From: Thalassolituus oleivorans MIL-1
Lineage (GTDB): Bacteria; Pseudomonadota; Gammaproteobacteria; Pseudomonadales; Oceanobacteraceae
Assembly (NCBI RefSeq): GCF_000355675.1
Contig: NC_020888.1
Coordinates: 3,740,001 to 3,804,000 of the forward strand
DNA length: 64,000 nt
Direction of reading: 5' to 3'
Positions 55,503 to 64,000 of the stretch are shown piece after piece. Position numbers and translations under genes: made by a program. The notes below the pieces were generated by a model. The model was given only the letters and a program-made list of their open reading frames with translations. It made no database searches and had not been told where the DNA came from. Each line of letters opens with the position of its first letter. Within the stretch, counting starts at the first letter, position 1.

Positions 55503-56456
55503 TTAACGATTCAGCCAGTCCGCAATCTGGCCATAGGCGATCGCGCGCTGAGGTAGCGACTCATTGACTAAATGATGACGTCCGTCGGGCAAAATAAAGA
55601 CCTCAGCCTTGGGGAATTTTTCAGCCAAAACCTCAAGGTTGTGCTTCCACTCCACCGTACCATCGTTATCACCTTGGATAATCAATAGCGGCAAATCCAA
55701 TGGTGATTGTGCCTCAATAAATGGCACCCACTGACGTAATGCCCCAACCCACTGAACGCTCAGATAAAGCGACTGCAGTGGATCTTGGGTACGGACAAAA
55801 TTTAAGAAGTCAGGATCTGATGACGAGTCTCCATGCTTTCTCTTCACTCGACTAATAAACATGCTCACAACGGAATGCAACAATTGCCCTTTCTGCCAAC
55901 CGGTTGGTCGCACTAGCGGAGCCAATAACACGATTTTTTCGAATGGCGATTGCGCCGCGGTTAACTGTCGCTTCAATAAATAATTGATAAGAATCGCGCC
56001 ACCGGTACTCTGGCCAAACGCATACAAGGGACTAGAGTCGTGAGCTTGAACCAGCTGCAACAAATGACTAAAAACATCGTCATATTCTTGGAAATTAGAA
56101 ATCGCCGCCTGCTCGCCACTCGATAAGCCATGCCCTGGCAGATCGAAAACAATGACGTTGAATTGCTGACGCAAACAGAAATCGATCAAGCTGGCGTAAA
56201 GCCCAATATGATCATAGTAACCATGAACCAGAATCGCAGTTCCTCGAGCCTCAGGCTGGCGCCAACTCTGAACCGCGATACTAAATCCTGCAAGCGATAC
56301 CAATCCGGCCGTATACTGCAAAGCTAGGCCAGTATCGTCAAAATTCAGCTTATAGTGACGACAATAAGCGGCCAAGTTAGGGCTTAGTTCTGTCGTCTTA
56401 AACGACCAGTCAAACTCTCGCAGTTCTTCCAACAGCGCTTGGCGATCCCAGTTCAC
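55503..56456 (-). CDS. Alpha/beta hydrolase (monoacylglycerol-lipase-like), 317 aa
   Basis: Nucleophile elbow FGQSTGGAI (GxSxG), oxyanion region VHGYYDHIGLY, acid in IQGDNDGTVEW and His in DGRHHLVNE. Cytosolic, no signal peptide. 92 bp downstream of glnA beyond its terminator; ntrBC, often found here, are absent. Confidence 0.85.
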   Translation of the reverse strand: MNWDRQALLEELREFDWSFKTTELSPNLAAYCRHYKLNFDDTGLALQYTAGLVSLAGFSIAVQSWRQPEARGTAILVHGYYDHIGLYASLIDFCLRQQFNVIVFDLPGHGLSSGEQAAISNFQEYDDVFSHLLQLVQAHDSSPLYAFGQSTGGAILINYLLKRQLTAAQSPFEKIVLLAPLVRPTGWQKGQLLHSVVSMFISRVKRKHGDSSSDPDFLNFVRTQDPLQSLYLSVQWVGALRQWVPFIEAQSPLDLPLLIIQGDNDGTVEWKHNLEVLAEKFPKAEVFILPDGRHHLVNESLPQRAIAYGQIADWLNR

Positions 56457-56502
56457 ACAACAACCTCATGGTGATAACCGCTCTATAGTAGCAGTTAGAC
56501 AA

Positions 56503-56531
56503 TAAAAAAGGGCTCCGAAGAGCCCCTTTTC
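56503..56531 (-). terminator. Terminator of glnA
   Basis: GGGCTC, loop CGAA, GAGCCC with a T run on the minus strand, 19 nt after the glnA stop. Confidence 0.88.
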
Positions 56532-56548
56532 ATTAGCAATGTAGAGTA

Positions 56549-57955
56549 TTACACGCTGTAGTACAGATCGAACTCAACAGGGTGAGTCGTCTGTTCAACA
56601 CGGTAAACTTCTTCCATCTTCAGATTGATATACGCTTCGATCATGTCAGGCGTGAAAACACCACCTTCAGTCAAGTAAGCGTGGTCAGCTTTCAAGCTGT
56701 CCATTGCTTCGCGCAAGCTACCACAAACTTGTGGGATCTTAGCCGCTTCTTCTGGCTCTAGATCGTACAAGTCTTTATCAGCTGCATCGCCAGGGTGAAT
56801 CTTGTTCTTAACACCGTCGATACCAGCCATCAACATAGCAGCGAATGCTAGGTATGGGTTAGCAATTGGATCAGGGAAACGCGCTTCGATACGCTTGCCT
56901 TTTGGCGACGCTACGTAAGGAATACGGATAGACGCTGAACGGTTACGCGCAGAGTAAGCCAACATTACTGGAGCTTCGAAACCTGGAACCAAACGCTTGT
57001 AAGAGTTAGTACCTGGGTTAGTGAAAGCGTTCAGTGATTTAGCGTGCTTGATGATACCACCGATGTAGAACAGGGCAGTTTCAGACAAACCAGCATACAA
57101 ATCACCAGCAAATTGGTTTACGCCGTCTTTCCAGAAAGACTGGTGAACGTGCATACCAGAACCGTTGTCACCAACGATTGGCTTAGGCATGAAAGTCGCA
57201 GTTTTGCCGTAAGCAGCCGCTACGTTATGAATAACGTATTTGTACATTTGAACTTCGTCAGCTTTTTTAACCAGTGTGTTGAAACGCACACCAATTTCGT
57301 TCTGACCAGCGTTCGCCACTTCGTGATGGTGAACTTCTACGTCCAAACCAATGGCCATCATAGTGTTACACATAGCAGCACGGATATCGTGATGGCTATC
57401 AACTGGTGGCACTGGGAAGTAACCGCCCTTAACGCGTGGACGGTGACCTAAGTTGCCGCCTTCCATCACTGCTGCAGTATTCCAAGCAGCTTCGTCAGAG
57501 TTGATTTTGCAGAAAGAGCCAGACATGTCTGCGCCCCAACGTACATCGTCAAACATAAAGAATTCTGGTTCTGGACCGAAGAATGCTGTATCGCCCAAAC
57601 CAGTAGATGCTAGGAACTGCTCAGCACGTAGAGCAACAGAGCGTGGATCGCGCTCGTAACCTTGCATAGTTGAAGGTTCAACAATATTACAACGCAATAC
57701 TAAGGTAGCGTCTTCAGTGAACGGATCAAGGAATGACGTGTCGTCATCTGGCATCAGGATCATGTCTGATTCGTTAATGCCTTTCCAACCAGCGATGGAA
57801 GAACCATCGAACATCTGGCCAGTTTCGAAGAATTCTTCGTTCACATAGCTCGCTGGGATAGTTACGTGCTGCTCTTTACCTTTAAAGTCAGTAAAACGCA
57901 GGTCAACCCAACGTACATCATTTTCTTTGATCAAATTCAGAGTGTTCTCTGACAT
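56549..57955 (-). CDS. glnA: Glutamine synthetase type I GlnA, 468 aa
   Basis: Dodecameric ammonium-assimilating enzyme. [25 protein letters not shown] and [12 protein letters not shown] are active-site stretches; [10 protein letters not shown] carries the adenylylated tyrosine of the GSI-beta type. Length is one less than E. coli. Expressed from the sigma-54 promoter at 58024. Confidence 0.98.
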   Translation of the reverse strand: MSENTLNLIKENDVRWVDLRFTDFKGKEQHVTIPASYVNEEFFETGQMFDGSSIAGWKGINESDMILMPDDDTSFLDPFTEDATLVLRCNIVEPSTMQGYERDPRSVALRAEQFLASTGLGDTAFFGPEPEFFMFDDVRWGADMSGSFCKINSDEAAWNTAAVMEGGNLGHRPRVKGGYFPVPPVDSHHDIRAAMCNTMMAIGLDVEVHHHEVANAGQNEIGVRFNTLVKKADEVQMYKYVIHNVAAAYGKTATFMPKPIVGDNGSGMHVHQSFWKDGVNQFAGDLYAGLSETALFYIGGIIKHAKSLNAFTNPGTNSYKRLVPGFEAPVMLAYSARNRSASIRIPYVASPKGKRIEARFPDPIANPYLAFAAMLMAGIDGVKNKIHPGDAADKDLYDLEPEEAAKIPQVCGSLREAMDSLKADHAYLTEGGVFTPDMIEAYINLKMEEVYRVEQTTHPVEFDLYYSV

Positions 57956-58023
57956 CTTAACGTCTCCAGATGCTGGTTCAATTTCATTCGGGACTAAACC
58001 CGGCTTGCCATGCCCTTTCGCTG

Positions 58024-58040
58024 AGCAAGTAGTGTGCCAT
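58024..58040 (-). promoter_or_regulatory. Sigma-54 promoter of glnA
   Basis: Minus strand ATGGCACACTACTTGCT: perfect TGGCAC-N5-TTGCT. Predicted start near 58013, about 57 nt before glnA. Confidence 0.9.
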
Positions 58041-58131
58041 TGCCATCAATCTAAAGACCCGCGTAAATACTGGGTTTTTAACGACCACTCATCACCACTT
58101 TGTTCCAAATTAGAGCACAAATGAGCGATCA

Positions 58132-58148
58132 TGCACCAATAAGATGCA
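58132..58148 (-). promoter_or_regulatory. NtrC-like enhancer site upstream of glnA
   Basis: TGCACCAATAAGATGCA has TGCACC-N5 and a right half GATGCA, one base from GGTGCA. It lies about 120-135 bp upstream of the predicted start, the usual NtrC position. Confidence 0.65.
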
Positions 58149-58381
58149 AATAAGGCTCTTATATGCGTAACGCGATACAAGCCCGCACATTATAGGTTCA
58201 CAACGTACCGTCAGTACATGAAAATCGGCACAAAAAAAGCGCTTTCCTCTTACAAAAATTGATATCCCGTAAAGGCTCAACTTCAGGTATAATCCGGCCT
58301 CGATTTTTGAACTGACACCGGACCCTGATACCTTCCAATTACGTGACGGCGTCAGACACTCCCATCACGAAGGCTACTGTT

Positions 58382-60199
58382 GTGAGCAACATTCCAAGAA
58401 ACATCGCCATTATTGCCCACGTTGACCATGGTAAAACTACTCTGGTAGACAAACTTTTAGAGCAATCTGGCACCCTAGATCGTAAAGATCAGGGCGGCGA
58501 GCGAGTCATGGACTCGAACGACCAAGAAAAAGAACGCGGTATTACCATTTTGGCGAAAAACACCGCCATTCGTTGGAATGATTACCCAATCAACATCGTA
58601 GACACCCCTGGACACGCCGACTTCGGTGGCGAAGTTGAGCGTGTTATGTCGATGGTTGACTCAGTATGTTTGTTGGTTGATGCCGTTGACGGTCCAATGC
58701 CACAAACTCGTTTCGTAACTCAAAAAGCGTTTGAGCGCGGCCTGCGTCCTATTGTTGTTATCAACAAGATTGACCGCCCTGGTGCTCGCCCTGATTGGGT
58801 TATGGATGAAATCTTCGATCTTTTCGACCGTCTTGGCGCGACCGAAGAGCAATTAGACTTCCCTGTTGTATATGCATCTGCGTTAAACGGTATTGCAGGT
58901 CTAGATCCAGAAGCAATGGCTGATGACATGACGCCACTGTTCCAAATGATCGTCGATCACGTAACTCCGCCAGAATTGGATCGCGAAGGTCCATTCCAAA
59001 TGCAAATTTCTGCATTGGATTATGATAGCTTCGTTGGTGTTATCGGGGTTGGCCGTATCTCTCGCGGTACATTAAAGCCGGGCACTGACATTCAGCTAAT
59101 CACTGCTGAAGGCGATGTGCGCAAAGGTCGTATCCAGCAAGTGAAAGGTTTCCACGGCCTAACACGCGTTGATGTTCCTGAAGCACACGCTGGTGACATC
59201 GTATGTATCTCTGGTATCGATGGCTTAAACATCTCTGACACGCTATGTGCCGTTGGTCATGTTGAAGCATTACCACAACTAAGCGTTGATGAGCCAACTG
59301 TTAGCATGACCTTCCAGGTAAACGATTCACCGTTTGCTGGTCGTGAAGGTAAATATGTTACTAGCCGCAACATCAAAGACCGTTTAGACAAAGAACTGAT
59401 CCACAACGTGGCATTGCGCGTTGAACCCGGCGACTCGCCAGAGAAATTTAAAGTATCTGGCCGCGGTGAATTGCACTTATCAGTATTAATTGAATCCATG
59501 CGTCGCGAAGGCTTCGAAATGGGTATTTCAAAACCTGAAGTTGTGCAAAAAATCGTTGATGGCGAAGTTCAAGAACCGTACGAACAAGTTGTTATCGACA
59601 TCGAAGAAGAGCACCAAGGTTCGATCATGGAAGAGATGGGTAACCGTCGCGCTGAAATGACCAACATGGTTCCAGATGGTAAAGGCCGTGTGCGCCTTGA
59701 GTTCATCATGCCTGCACGTGGCTTGATCGGCTTCCGTGGCTTGTTTATGACCATGACTTCTGGCTCAGGCATCCTGACCAACATCTTCGATCATTACGGC
59801 CCAGTACAATCTGGACTAGGTTCTACTCGCCACAACGGCGTACTGGTATCAATGGTTCCAGGTAAAATCTTAGGTTATGCCTTGTTCACTCTGCAGGAAC
59901 GTGGTCGCTTATTTGTAGCGCCAGGTTTAGAAGTGTACGAAGGTATGATTGTTGGCTTACACAGCCGCGATAACGACCTAACGGTTAACCCAACCAAAGC
60001 GAAGCAGCTGACCAACGTTCGTGCATCAGGCACAGACGAAGCGATCAACTTGACGCCACCAGTGAAACACACCCTAGAACAAGCGTTGGAATTTATCGAA
60101 GACGACGAGCTAGTAGAAGTAACACCTACCAGCATTCGTTTACGTAAGAAGTTCTTAACTGAGAACGAGCGTAAGCGTTCGAAGACTAAGAAGAGCTAA
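58382..60199 (+). CDS. typA: Translational GTPase TypA/BipA, 605 aa
   Basis: Ribosome-binding GTPase for stress and ribosome assembly. G1 [10 protein letters not shown]3 [16 protein letters not shown]4 NKIDRP, then EF-G-like domains III and V and the BipA-only C-terminal domain ([19 protein letters not shown]). GTG 58382 ([11 protein letters not shown]) with GAAGG at good spacing is preferred to the GTG 13 codons earlier; it gives the E. coli length (607). A TATAAT at 58288 may be its -10. Confidence 0.96.
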   Translation: MSNIPRNIAIIAHVDHGKTTLVDKLLEQSGTLDRKDQGGERVMDSNDQEKERGITILAKNTAIRWNDYPINIVDTPGHADFGGEVERVMSMVDSVCLLVDAVDGPMPQTRFVTQKAFERGLRPIVVINKIDRPGARPDWVMDEIFDLFDRLGATEEQLDFPVVYASALNGIAGLDPEAMADDMTPLFQMIVDHVTPPELDREGPFQMQISALDYDSFVGVIGVGRISRGTLKPGTDIQLITAEGDVRKGRIQQVKGFHGLTRVDVPEAHAGDIVCISGIDGLNISDTLCAVGHVEALPQLSVDEPTVSMTFQVNDSPFAGREGKYVTSRNIKDRLDKELIHNVALRVEPGDSPEKFKVSGRGELHLSVLIESMRREGFEMGISKPEVVQKIVDGEVQEPYEQVVIDIEEEHQGSIMEEMGNRRAEMTNMVPDGKGRVRLEFIMPARGLIGFRGLFMTMTSGSGILTNIFDHYGPVQSGLGSTRHNGVLVSMVPGKILGYALFTLQERGRLFVAPGLEVYEGMIVGLHSRDNDLTVNPTKAKQLTNVRASGTDEAINLTPPVKHTLEQALEFIEDDELVEVTPTSIRLRKKFLTENERKRSKTKKS

Positions 60200-60242
60200 G
60201 GTGACGCTGATCAGTCCCTAGGATTGATCACCTTACCAGCCA

Positions 60243-60269
60243 AACGGGCCTTTATGGCCCGTTTTTTTA
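60243..60269 (+). terminator. Terminator of typA
   Basis: AACGGGCC, loop TTTAT, GGCCCGTT plus seven T, 43 nt after the stop. Confidence 0.9.
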
Positions 60270-60336
60270 TTTCCTTCTACCTCAATATCGCTACATTGAT
60301 CTATGATCATTAAGAAGTCTTAACGAAGCTTAGCCA

Positions 60337-61107
60337 ATGCGTATCCCAGTCTCTTTTATCGCAACATTAGCCGCACTTTTCTTGTATCCAGCGCAAGCGG
60401 ACGTGGTCGTGCATGTTGGTACTAGCTTATCAATACCTCCGTACGTTATTCCCCACAACAATAGTGGCATCACCCTAGACCTAACAAGTGAAGCGCTGGC
60501 TGCGAGCGGTTTGGACAGCGACGTTCATTACAGTAGCAATGCCGAGAACGTTGACGATTTCAATCTAGGAAAATTGAACGCATTGTTAGTAACTCAACCA
60601 CAACTAACACCCAAAGCATTTTTTTCAAGCGAACCCGTGATGATCTTCCATAACGTCATCATTACCTTAAAAGACGCAGGCTATAACATTGAAAAAGTAA
60701 GTGATCTAAGCGATCTGCGCATAGGGGCTTTTAGCCTAGCCAAACAGTTGCTACCGAAACCCTTCGCCATCACCGCGGATTTGGCGCCCAGCTATATAGA
60801 ATACACACAGCAAATCGAACAAGTAGAAGCGCTTTACAATGGGGATTGCGATGCCATTATTATGGATCGTCTTATTTTCCGTTATTACCTCAGCAAATTA
60901 CGTCATAGAAATCCGCCAGATATGCGCTATCAAGCTTCTTATACGGCGGTAGAGCTGTTTGAACCTAGTGAATATTTTATGGCGTTCAGTAACGAAGAAT
61001 ACCGCAATGCCTTCGACGAAGGCATTGCTACGCTGCGTAGCAATGGACGCTATGAGAATATTATTAATAGCTACGAACAAACGCTGTCGCGGTACCTGAT
61101 TCAGTAA
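60337..61107 (+). CDS. Periplasmic solute-binding protein (PBP2/SBP_bac_3 type), 256 aa
   Basis: Signal peptide of about 21 residues (LFLYPAQA). The mature part has the amino-acid-binding-protein pattern: VGTSLSIPPYVI, the hinge DLRIGAFSLAKQLLP and CDAIIMDRLIFRYYL. No ABC permease or ATPase nearby, so it may serve a distant transporter or be a sensor-like orphan. Confidence 0.82.
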   Translation: MRIPVSFIATLAALFLYPAQADVVVHVGTSLSIPPYVIPHNNSGITLDLTSEALAASGLDSDVHYSSNAENVDDFNLGKLNALLVTQPQLTPKAFFSSEPVMIFHNVIITLKDAGYNIEKVSDLSDLRIGAFSLAKQLLPKPFAITADLAPSYIEYTQQIEQVEALYNGDCDAIIMDRLIFRYYLSKLRHRNPPDMRYQASYTAVELFEPSEYFMAFSNEEYRNAFDEGIATLRSNGRYENIINSYEQTLSRYLIQ

Positions 61108-61128
61108 ACACCTAGCGAATAGCAGACA

Positions 61129-61158
61129 TAAAAAAACCGGCCGAAGCCGGTTTTTTTA
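61129..61158. terminator. Bidirectional terminator between the binding protein and malic enzyme
   Basis: ACCGGC, loop CGAA, GCCGGT with A run left and T run right; serves both convergent genes. Confidence 0.85.
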
Positions 61159-61169
61159 TTTAACAGCTA

Positions 61170-62432
61170 TTAGATATCTGCCAAAGTTTTCAGTGGGTAG
61201 TTTGCTGGGTAAGGCTTTGATGCCACCCCAGTATCAACTGCTGCTTTAGCAACAGCCGAAGAAACCACACCCAACAAGCGAGTATCAACCGCTTTAGGAA
61301 TGATGTATTCGCGGCCGAATTCTAAAGATTCTAAGCCATAGGCATCCAACACTTCCTGAGCTACTGGTTCTTTCGCCAAACCAGCCAATGCTTTTGCTGC
61401 AGCCAACTTCATCTCTTCGTTAATACGCTTAGCACGCACGTCTAATGCACCACGGAAGATGAATGGGAAGCCAAGAACGTTGTTAACCTGGTTCGGGTAG
61501 TCTGAACGACCAGTTGCCATAATCGCATCTGGACGAACTTCGCTCACGATTTCAGGCATGATTTCTGGAACTGGGTTTGCGCAAGCAAAGATGATTGGAT
61601 CTTTAGCCATTGCTTTGATCTGTTCGCCAGTCACCATGTTAGGGCCAGATAAACCCAAAAAGATGTCTGCACCTTCAAGTGCATCATCCACTGTGCGCTT
61701 GTCAGTCTCAACCGCGAAACCGGCTTTATATTGGTTCAAATCAGTACGGCCAGAATGGATCACGCCATTACGGTCACACATGAAGATGTTCTCTGGCTTC
61801 ATACCCGCCAAAATCATCAATTTAGAGCAAGAAATTGCGGCAGCACCGGCACCAAGTACGCACATTTTTGCGTCTTCGATCTTTTTGCCAACAATTTCCA
61901 GTGCATTCATAGCACCGGCAACGGTTACGATAGCCGTACCGTGTTGGTCATCATGGAATACTGGGATGTCGCATTGTTCGATCAAAGTGCGTTCAATTTC
62001 AAAACACTCAGGCGCCTTGATATCTTCAAGGTTAATGCCGCCAAAAGTATTGGCAATACGACGAACGGTGTCGATGAAAGCTTGTGGGCTTTCTGATTCA
62101 ACTTCAATATCGATTGAGTCAACACCAGCAAAACGCTTGAACAGAAGACTCTTGCCTTCCATTACTGGTTTGGAAGCCAATGGACCTAAGTTACCCAAAC
62201 CAAGAATCGCCGTACCATCAGTAATAACAGCAACCAAGTTACCTTTCGCTGTATAACGGTAAGCATTTTCAGGATCGGCAGCAATTGCCTTCACTGGCTC
62301 TGCCACACCTGGGCTGTAGGCCAACGACAAATCGCGTGAGGTTTGAGCTGGCGTAGTCAGTTCAATACTGATTTTGCCTGGCTTTGGAAACTCATGATAA
62401 TCCAACGCCGCTTGTTTGAAATCTTCTGACAT
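61170..62432 (-). CDS. Malic enzyme (short form), 420 aa
   Basis: Oxidative decarboxylation of malate to pyruvate. SLAYSPGVAEPVKAI, GNLVAVITDGTAILGLGNLG, FHDDQHGTAIV and the nucleotide-binding CVLGAGAAAISCSKLM. It corresponds to the catalytic part of MaeB and lacks the C-terminal phosphotransacetylase-like domain. ATG 62432 (MSEDFKQAALDYHEFP) is the family start; the longer frame is spurious. NAD versus NADP use is not decided. Confidence 0.93.
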   Translation of the reverse strand: MSEDFKQAALDYHEFPKPGKISIELTTPAQTSRDLSLAYSPGVAEPVKAIAADPENAYRYTAKGNLVAVITDGTAILGLGNLGPLASKPVMEGKSLLFKRFAGVDSIDIEVESESPQAFIDTVRRIANTFGGINLEDIKAPECFEIERTLIEQCDIPVFHDDQHGTAIVTVAGAMNALEIVGKKIEDAKMCVLGAGAAAISCSKLMILAGMKPENIFMCDRNGVIHSGRTDLNQYKAGFAVETDKRTVDDALEGADIFLGLSGPNMVTGEQIKAMAKDPIIFACANPVPEIMPEIVSEVRPDAIMATGRSDYPNQVNNVLGFPFIFRGALDVRAKRINEEMKLAAAKALAGLAKEPVAQEVLDAYGLESLEFGREYIIPKAVDTRLLGVVSSAVAKAAVDTGVASKPYPANYPLKTLADI

Positions 62433-62559
62433 AGTGCTTGTCCAGTTCCATCGCAATGAGTGTTGTATGCCGACCGCACCAGAACTACCAAGCGGGCACA
62501 GAGGCAAAGGGCCGAGAGTTATAACAAAAAGCGCTACCAAATTCTATACAAATAAGGTA

Positions 62560-63897
62560 TTAGGCCTCTGAAAAGATGATCGGTATCACTAAACTGACAG
62601 ATAAACCTGGCATGGCATTCGTTGCAATTACTCGCCCACCGTGCAGCTCAGCAATGCGCTTAACCAATGCCAAGCCAATACCATAGCCACCCGCTGCGTG
62701 GTCTCGAGCGGTATCAACTTGAGTGAAGGCATCAAAGATACGAGTTAACTGATCATCTGGCACACCGGGACCGCGATCTCGAATATTAATCACTAACTCA
62801 TCTTGTTGGTGCTGCAGGCTAATCGTGAGTGCACTTCCTTCTGGTGCAAAGCGAATAGCATTGCGCAATAAGTTATCGAATGCCCGCTCAATCAACAACC
62901 AATCCCACATCGCCGATATGGGCTCTGCAGGCCAGTTAATCGCAGCACTTACTTGTCGCGCCGCCATCTCTAAATCCGCATCGGCTAGCCATTGCTCGAG
63001 ATGCTCCTGCACCACACCATCACTGAGCTGTAGCTGATGTTGATCTTGCTCTTGCAGGCGCGCTAAATCCAACATCTGACCAATTAAGCTATCAACTTGA
63101 GTAACCGCCCGCTCAATACGAGCATGCTCTGCTCCAAGTCGATTTTCAGTGTCTTTTTTACGAGCAATACCGAGCGCGATCTGCAGGCGCGTTAATGGTG
63201 AACGTAATTCATGAGAGACATCACGCAGCAGCTGCTGATGACTGTGCAGCAAGCGCTGTAATGACGCAGCCATATCGACAACTTCATTAGTTAACGCGCC
63301 AATTTCATCGCGACGCCGACCATCAACCTTCAATGCCGACATATCAAAATCGCCGCCTCCGAGCTGTTTTACCGCATACTGCAGGCGCCGAATTGGACGA
63401 GTTAAGCTCCAAGCGAGTACAAAGCATAATATGGTCACCACCAGCACCATTGCTGCGGGTAGCATCCAACGCTCCTCATCTTCTAGGATGCTTTGCCAGC
63501 CAATGCGTGAAACGGCCACATATAGATAATCGCCACGGCGAATAGGCCCAACCAATAACCAACCGTCATTTTGCCCGCGCAAAACCTGACTGCGATCAGC
63601 CGCCTCATCAACAAACTCTTCAAGGTCGTGTGGGAGCTGGCTCACCATATCCATTGGCGCGGCAACAAGATTCCAGCCGGGGCGAATACGTCGCCACAAT
63701 TTACGATCTTCAACCATGACTGGGCGCTGGCGCTCGATCATGCGCACCAACAGAAGGGTTTCGTTTGGAGTGGCTTGGCGTAAGTAATCATCCTCGATCC
63801 ACAAGCCAGTGAGAACCGCTGTAAACATAGCGATAAACACCACACTCCAGAACCAAAGAAAGATGCGCAAGAACAACGAACGATACCAGCGCACCAT
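62560..63897 (-). CDS. CpxA-like sensor histidine kinase, 445 aa
   Basis: Two membrane helices (about 10-32 and 146-166) flank a periplasmic domain of about 110 residues; HAMP at 163-217, then the phosphoacceptor His229 in DVSHELRSPLTRLQ and HATPase motifs NLLRNAIRFAPEG, DRGPGVP and GGYGIGLALVK. The pattern is nearest to CpxA-type envelope-stress kinases; no cpxP seen. The response regulator gene lies 43 bp upstream and is cut by the window edge. Confidence 0.88.
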   Translation of the reverse strand: MVRWYRSLFLRIFLWFWSVVFIAMFTAVLTGLWIEDDYLRQATPNETLLLVRMIERQRPVMVEDRKLWRRIRPGWNLVAAPMDMVSQLPHDLEEFVDEAADRSQVLRGQNDGWLLVGPIRRGDYLYVAVSRIGWQSILEDEERWMLPAAMVLVVTILCFVLAWSLTRPIRRLQYAVKQLGGGDFDMSALKVDGRRRDEIGALTNEVVDMAASLQRLLHSHQQLLRDVSHELRSPLTRLQIALGIARKKDTENRLGAEHARIERAVTQVDSLIGQMLDLARLQEQDQHQLQLSDGVVQEHLEQWLADADLEMAARQVSAAINWPAEPISAMWDWLLIERAFDNLLRNAIRFAPEGSALTISLQHQQDELVINIRDRGPGVPDDQLTRIFDAFTQVDTARDHAAGGYGIGLALVKRIAELHGGRVIATNAMPGLSVSLVIPIIFSEA

Positions 63898-63940
63898 TTA
63901 GAAAGACCTCTTTAACTCAGTGTAGTTCTTACAATTGCCG

Positions 63941-64000
63941 TTAAACATTAACAAGGAGATAGCCACGGCTGCGCACGGTTTTGATCCAATCAGAATCATC
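63941..64000 (-). CDS. OmpR/PhoB-type response regulator, C-terminal fragment
   Basis: Only the last 19 residues are present: DDSDWIKTVRSRGYLLVNV, ending in the winged-helix VRSRGYLL typical of OmpR-family regulators. The rest is beyond the right edge. Partner of the CpxA-like kinase. Confidence 0.8.
   Translation of the reverse strand, partial: DDSDWIKTVRSRGYLLVNV

Noticed and set aside
58259-58293. TTGATA ... TATAAT as a full sigma-70 promoter of typA
   Set aside because: The spacing is 23 bp; only the -10 looks credible.

Overview
The window looks like a piece of the chromosome of a marine, Oceanospirillales- or Pseudomonas-like gammaproteobacterium. The main evidence is gene order. ygfB-pepP-ubiH-ubiI runs away from zapA, 6S RNA and ygfA. 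The HAD hydrolase/rppH/ptsP block, NRDE protein, TauE-type exporter, lgt, thyA and folA follow the arrangement known from Pseudomonas. Substrate-binding proteins, a BASS-type symporter and an imelysin fit a heterotrophic marine cell. I see no tRNA, rRNA, CRISPR array, insertion sequence or prophage.

Layout: 1-4.4 kb holds a TRAP-type binding protein (cut by the edge), uvrD, a HexR/RpiR-type regulator and a small basic protein. 4.4-16 kb is a nitrogen-scavenging block on the minus strand: torF-like porin, glnK, amtB; the urea ABC transporter urtABCDE; a GntR/FCD regulator; and allophanate hydrolase. Three sigma-54 promoters drive it and a fourth lies before glnA (58.0 kb). TGCACCA-type NtrC-like sites sit about 110-170 bp upstream of the torF, urtA and glnA start sites. 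A GntR-type palindrome sits on the predicted start site of the allophanate hydrolase promoter.

16.2-19.0 kb encodes a 919-residue haem dioxygenase of the alpha-DOX/cyclooxygenase type, apparently fused to a catalase-like C-terminal domain. This is the most unusual gene in the window. 19.2-27.5 kb has a DEDD exonuclease, an orphan GspE-type ATPase, a YgiF-type triphosphatase, argE, argA, a spermidine-synthase-like protein and a BASS transporter. 28-30.8 kb is an MBOAT acyltransferase interrupted by one in-frame TGA plus its SGNH-like partner. 30.9-33.1 kb is a small AT-rich island with orphan secreted proteins and an RHS remnant.

33.1-64 kb is mostly conserved housekeeping: patatin, folA, thyA, lgt, TauE/SafE, NRDE, LdtD-MepK peptidoglycan enzymes, ptsP-rppH, HAD phosphatase, imelysin, rlmI, an HDOD protein, ubiI, ubiH, pepP, ygfB, a TIGR02449-type protein, zapA, 6S RNA, ygfA, an EVE protein, an NTF2-like protein, an alpha/beta hydrolase, glnA, typA, a periplasmic solute-binding protein, malic enzyme and a CpxAR-like two-component pair cut by the right edge.

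The clearest multi-gene theme is nitrogen supply. AmtB/GlnK bring in ammonium, Urt brings in urea, allophanate hydrolase performs the last step of the ATP-dependent urea amidolyase route, and GlnA assimilates the ammonium; all appear to be under NtrC/sigma-54. Urea carboxylase, urease and ntrBC are not in the window.
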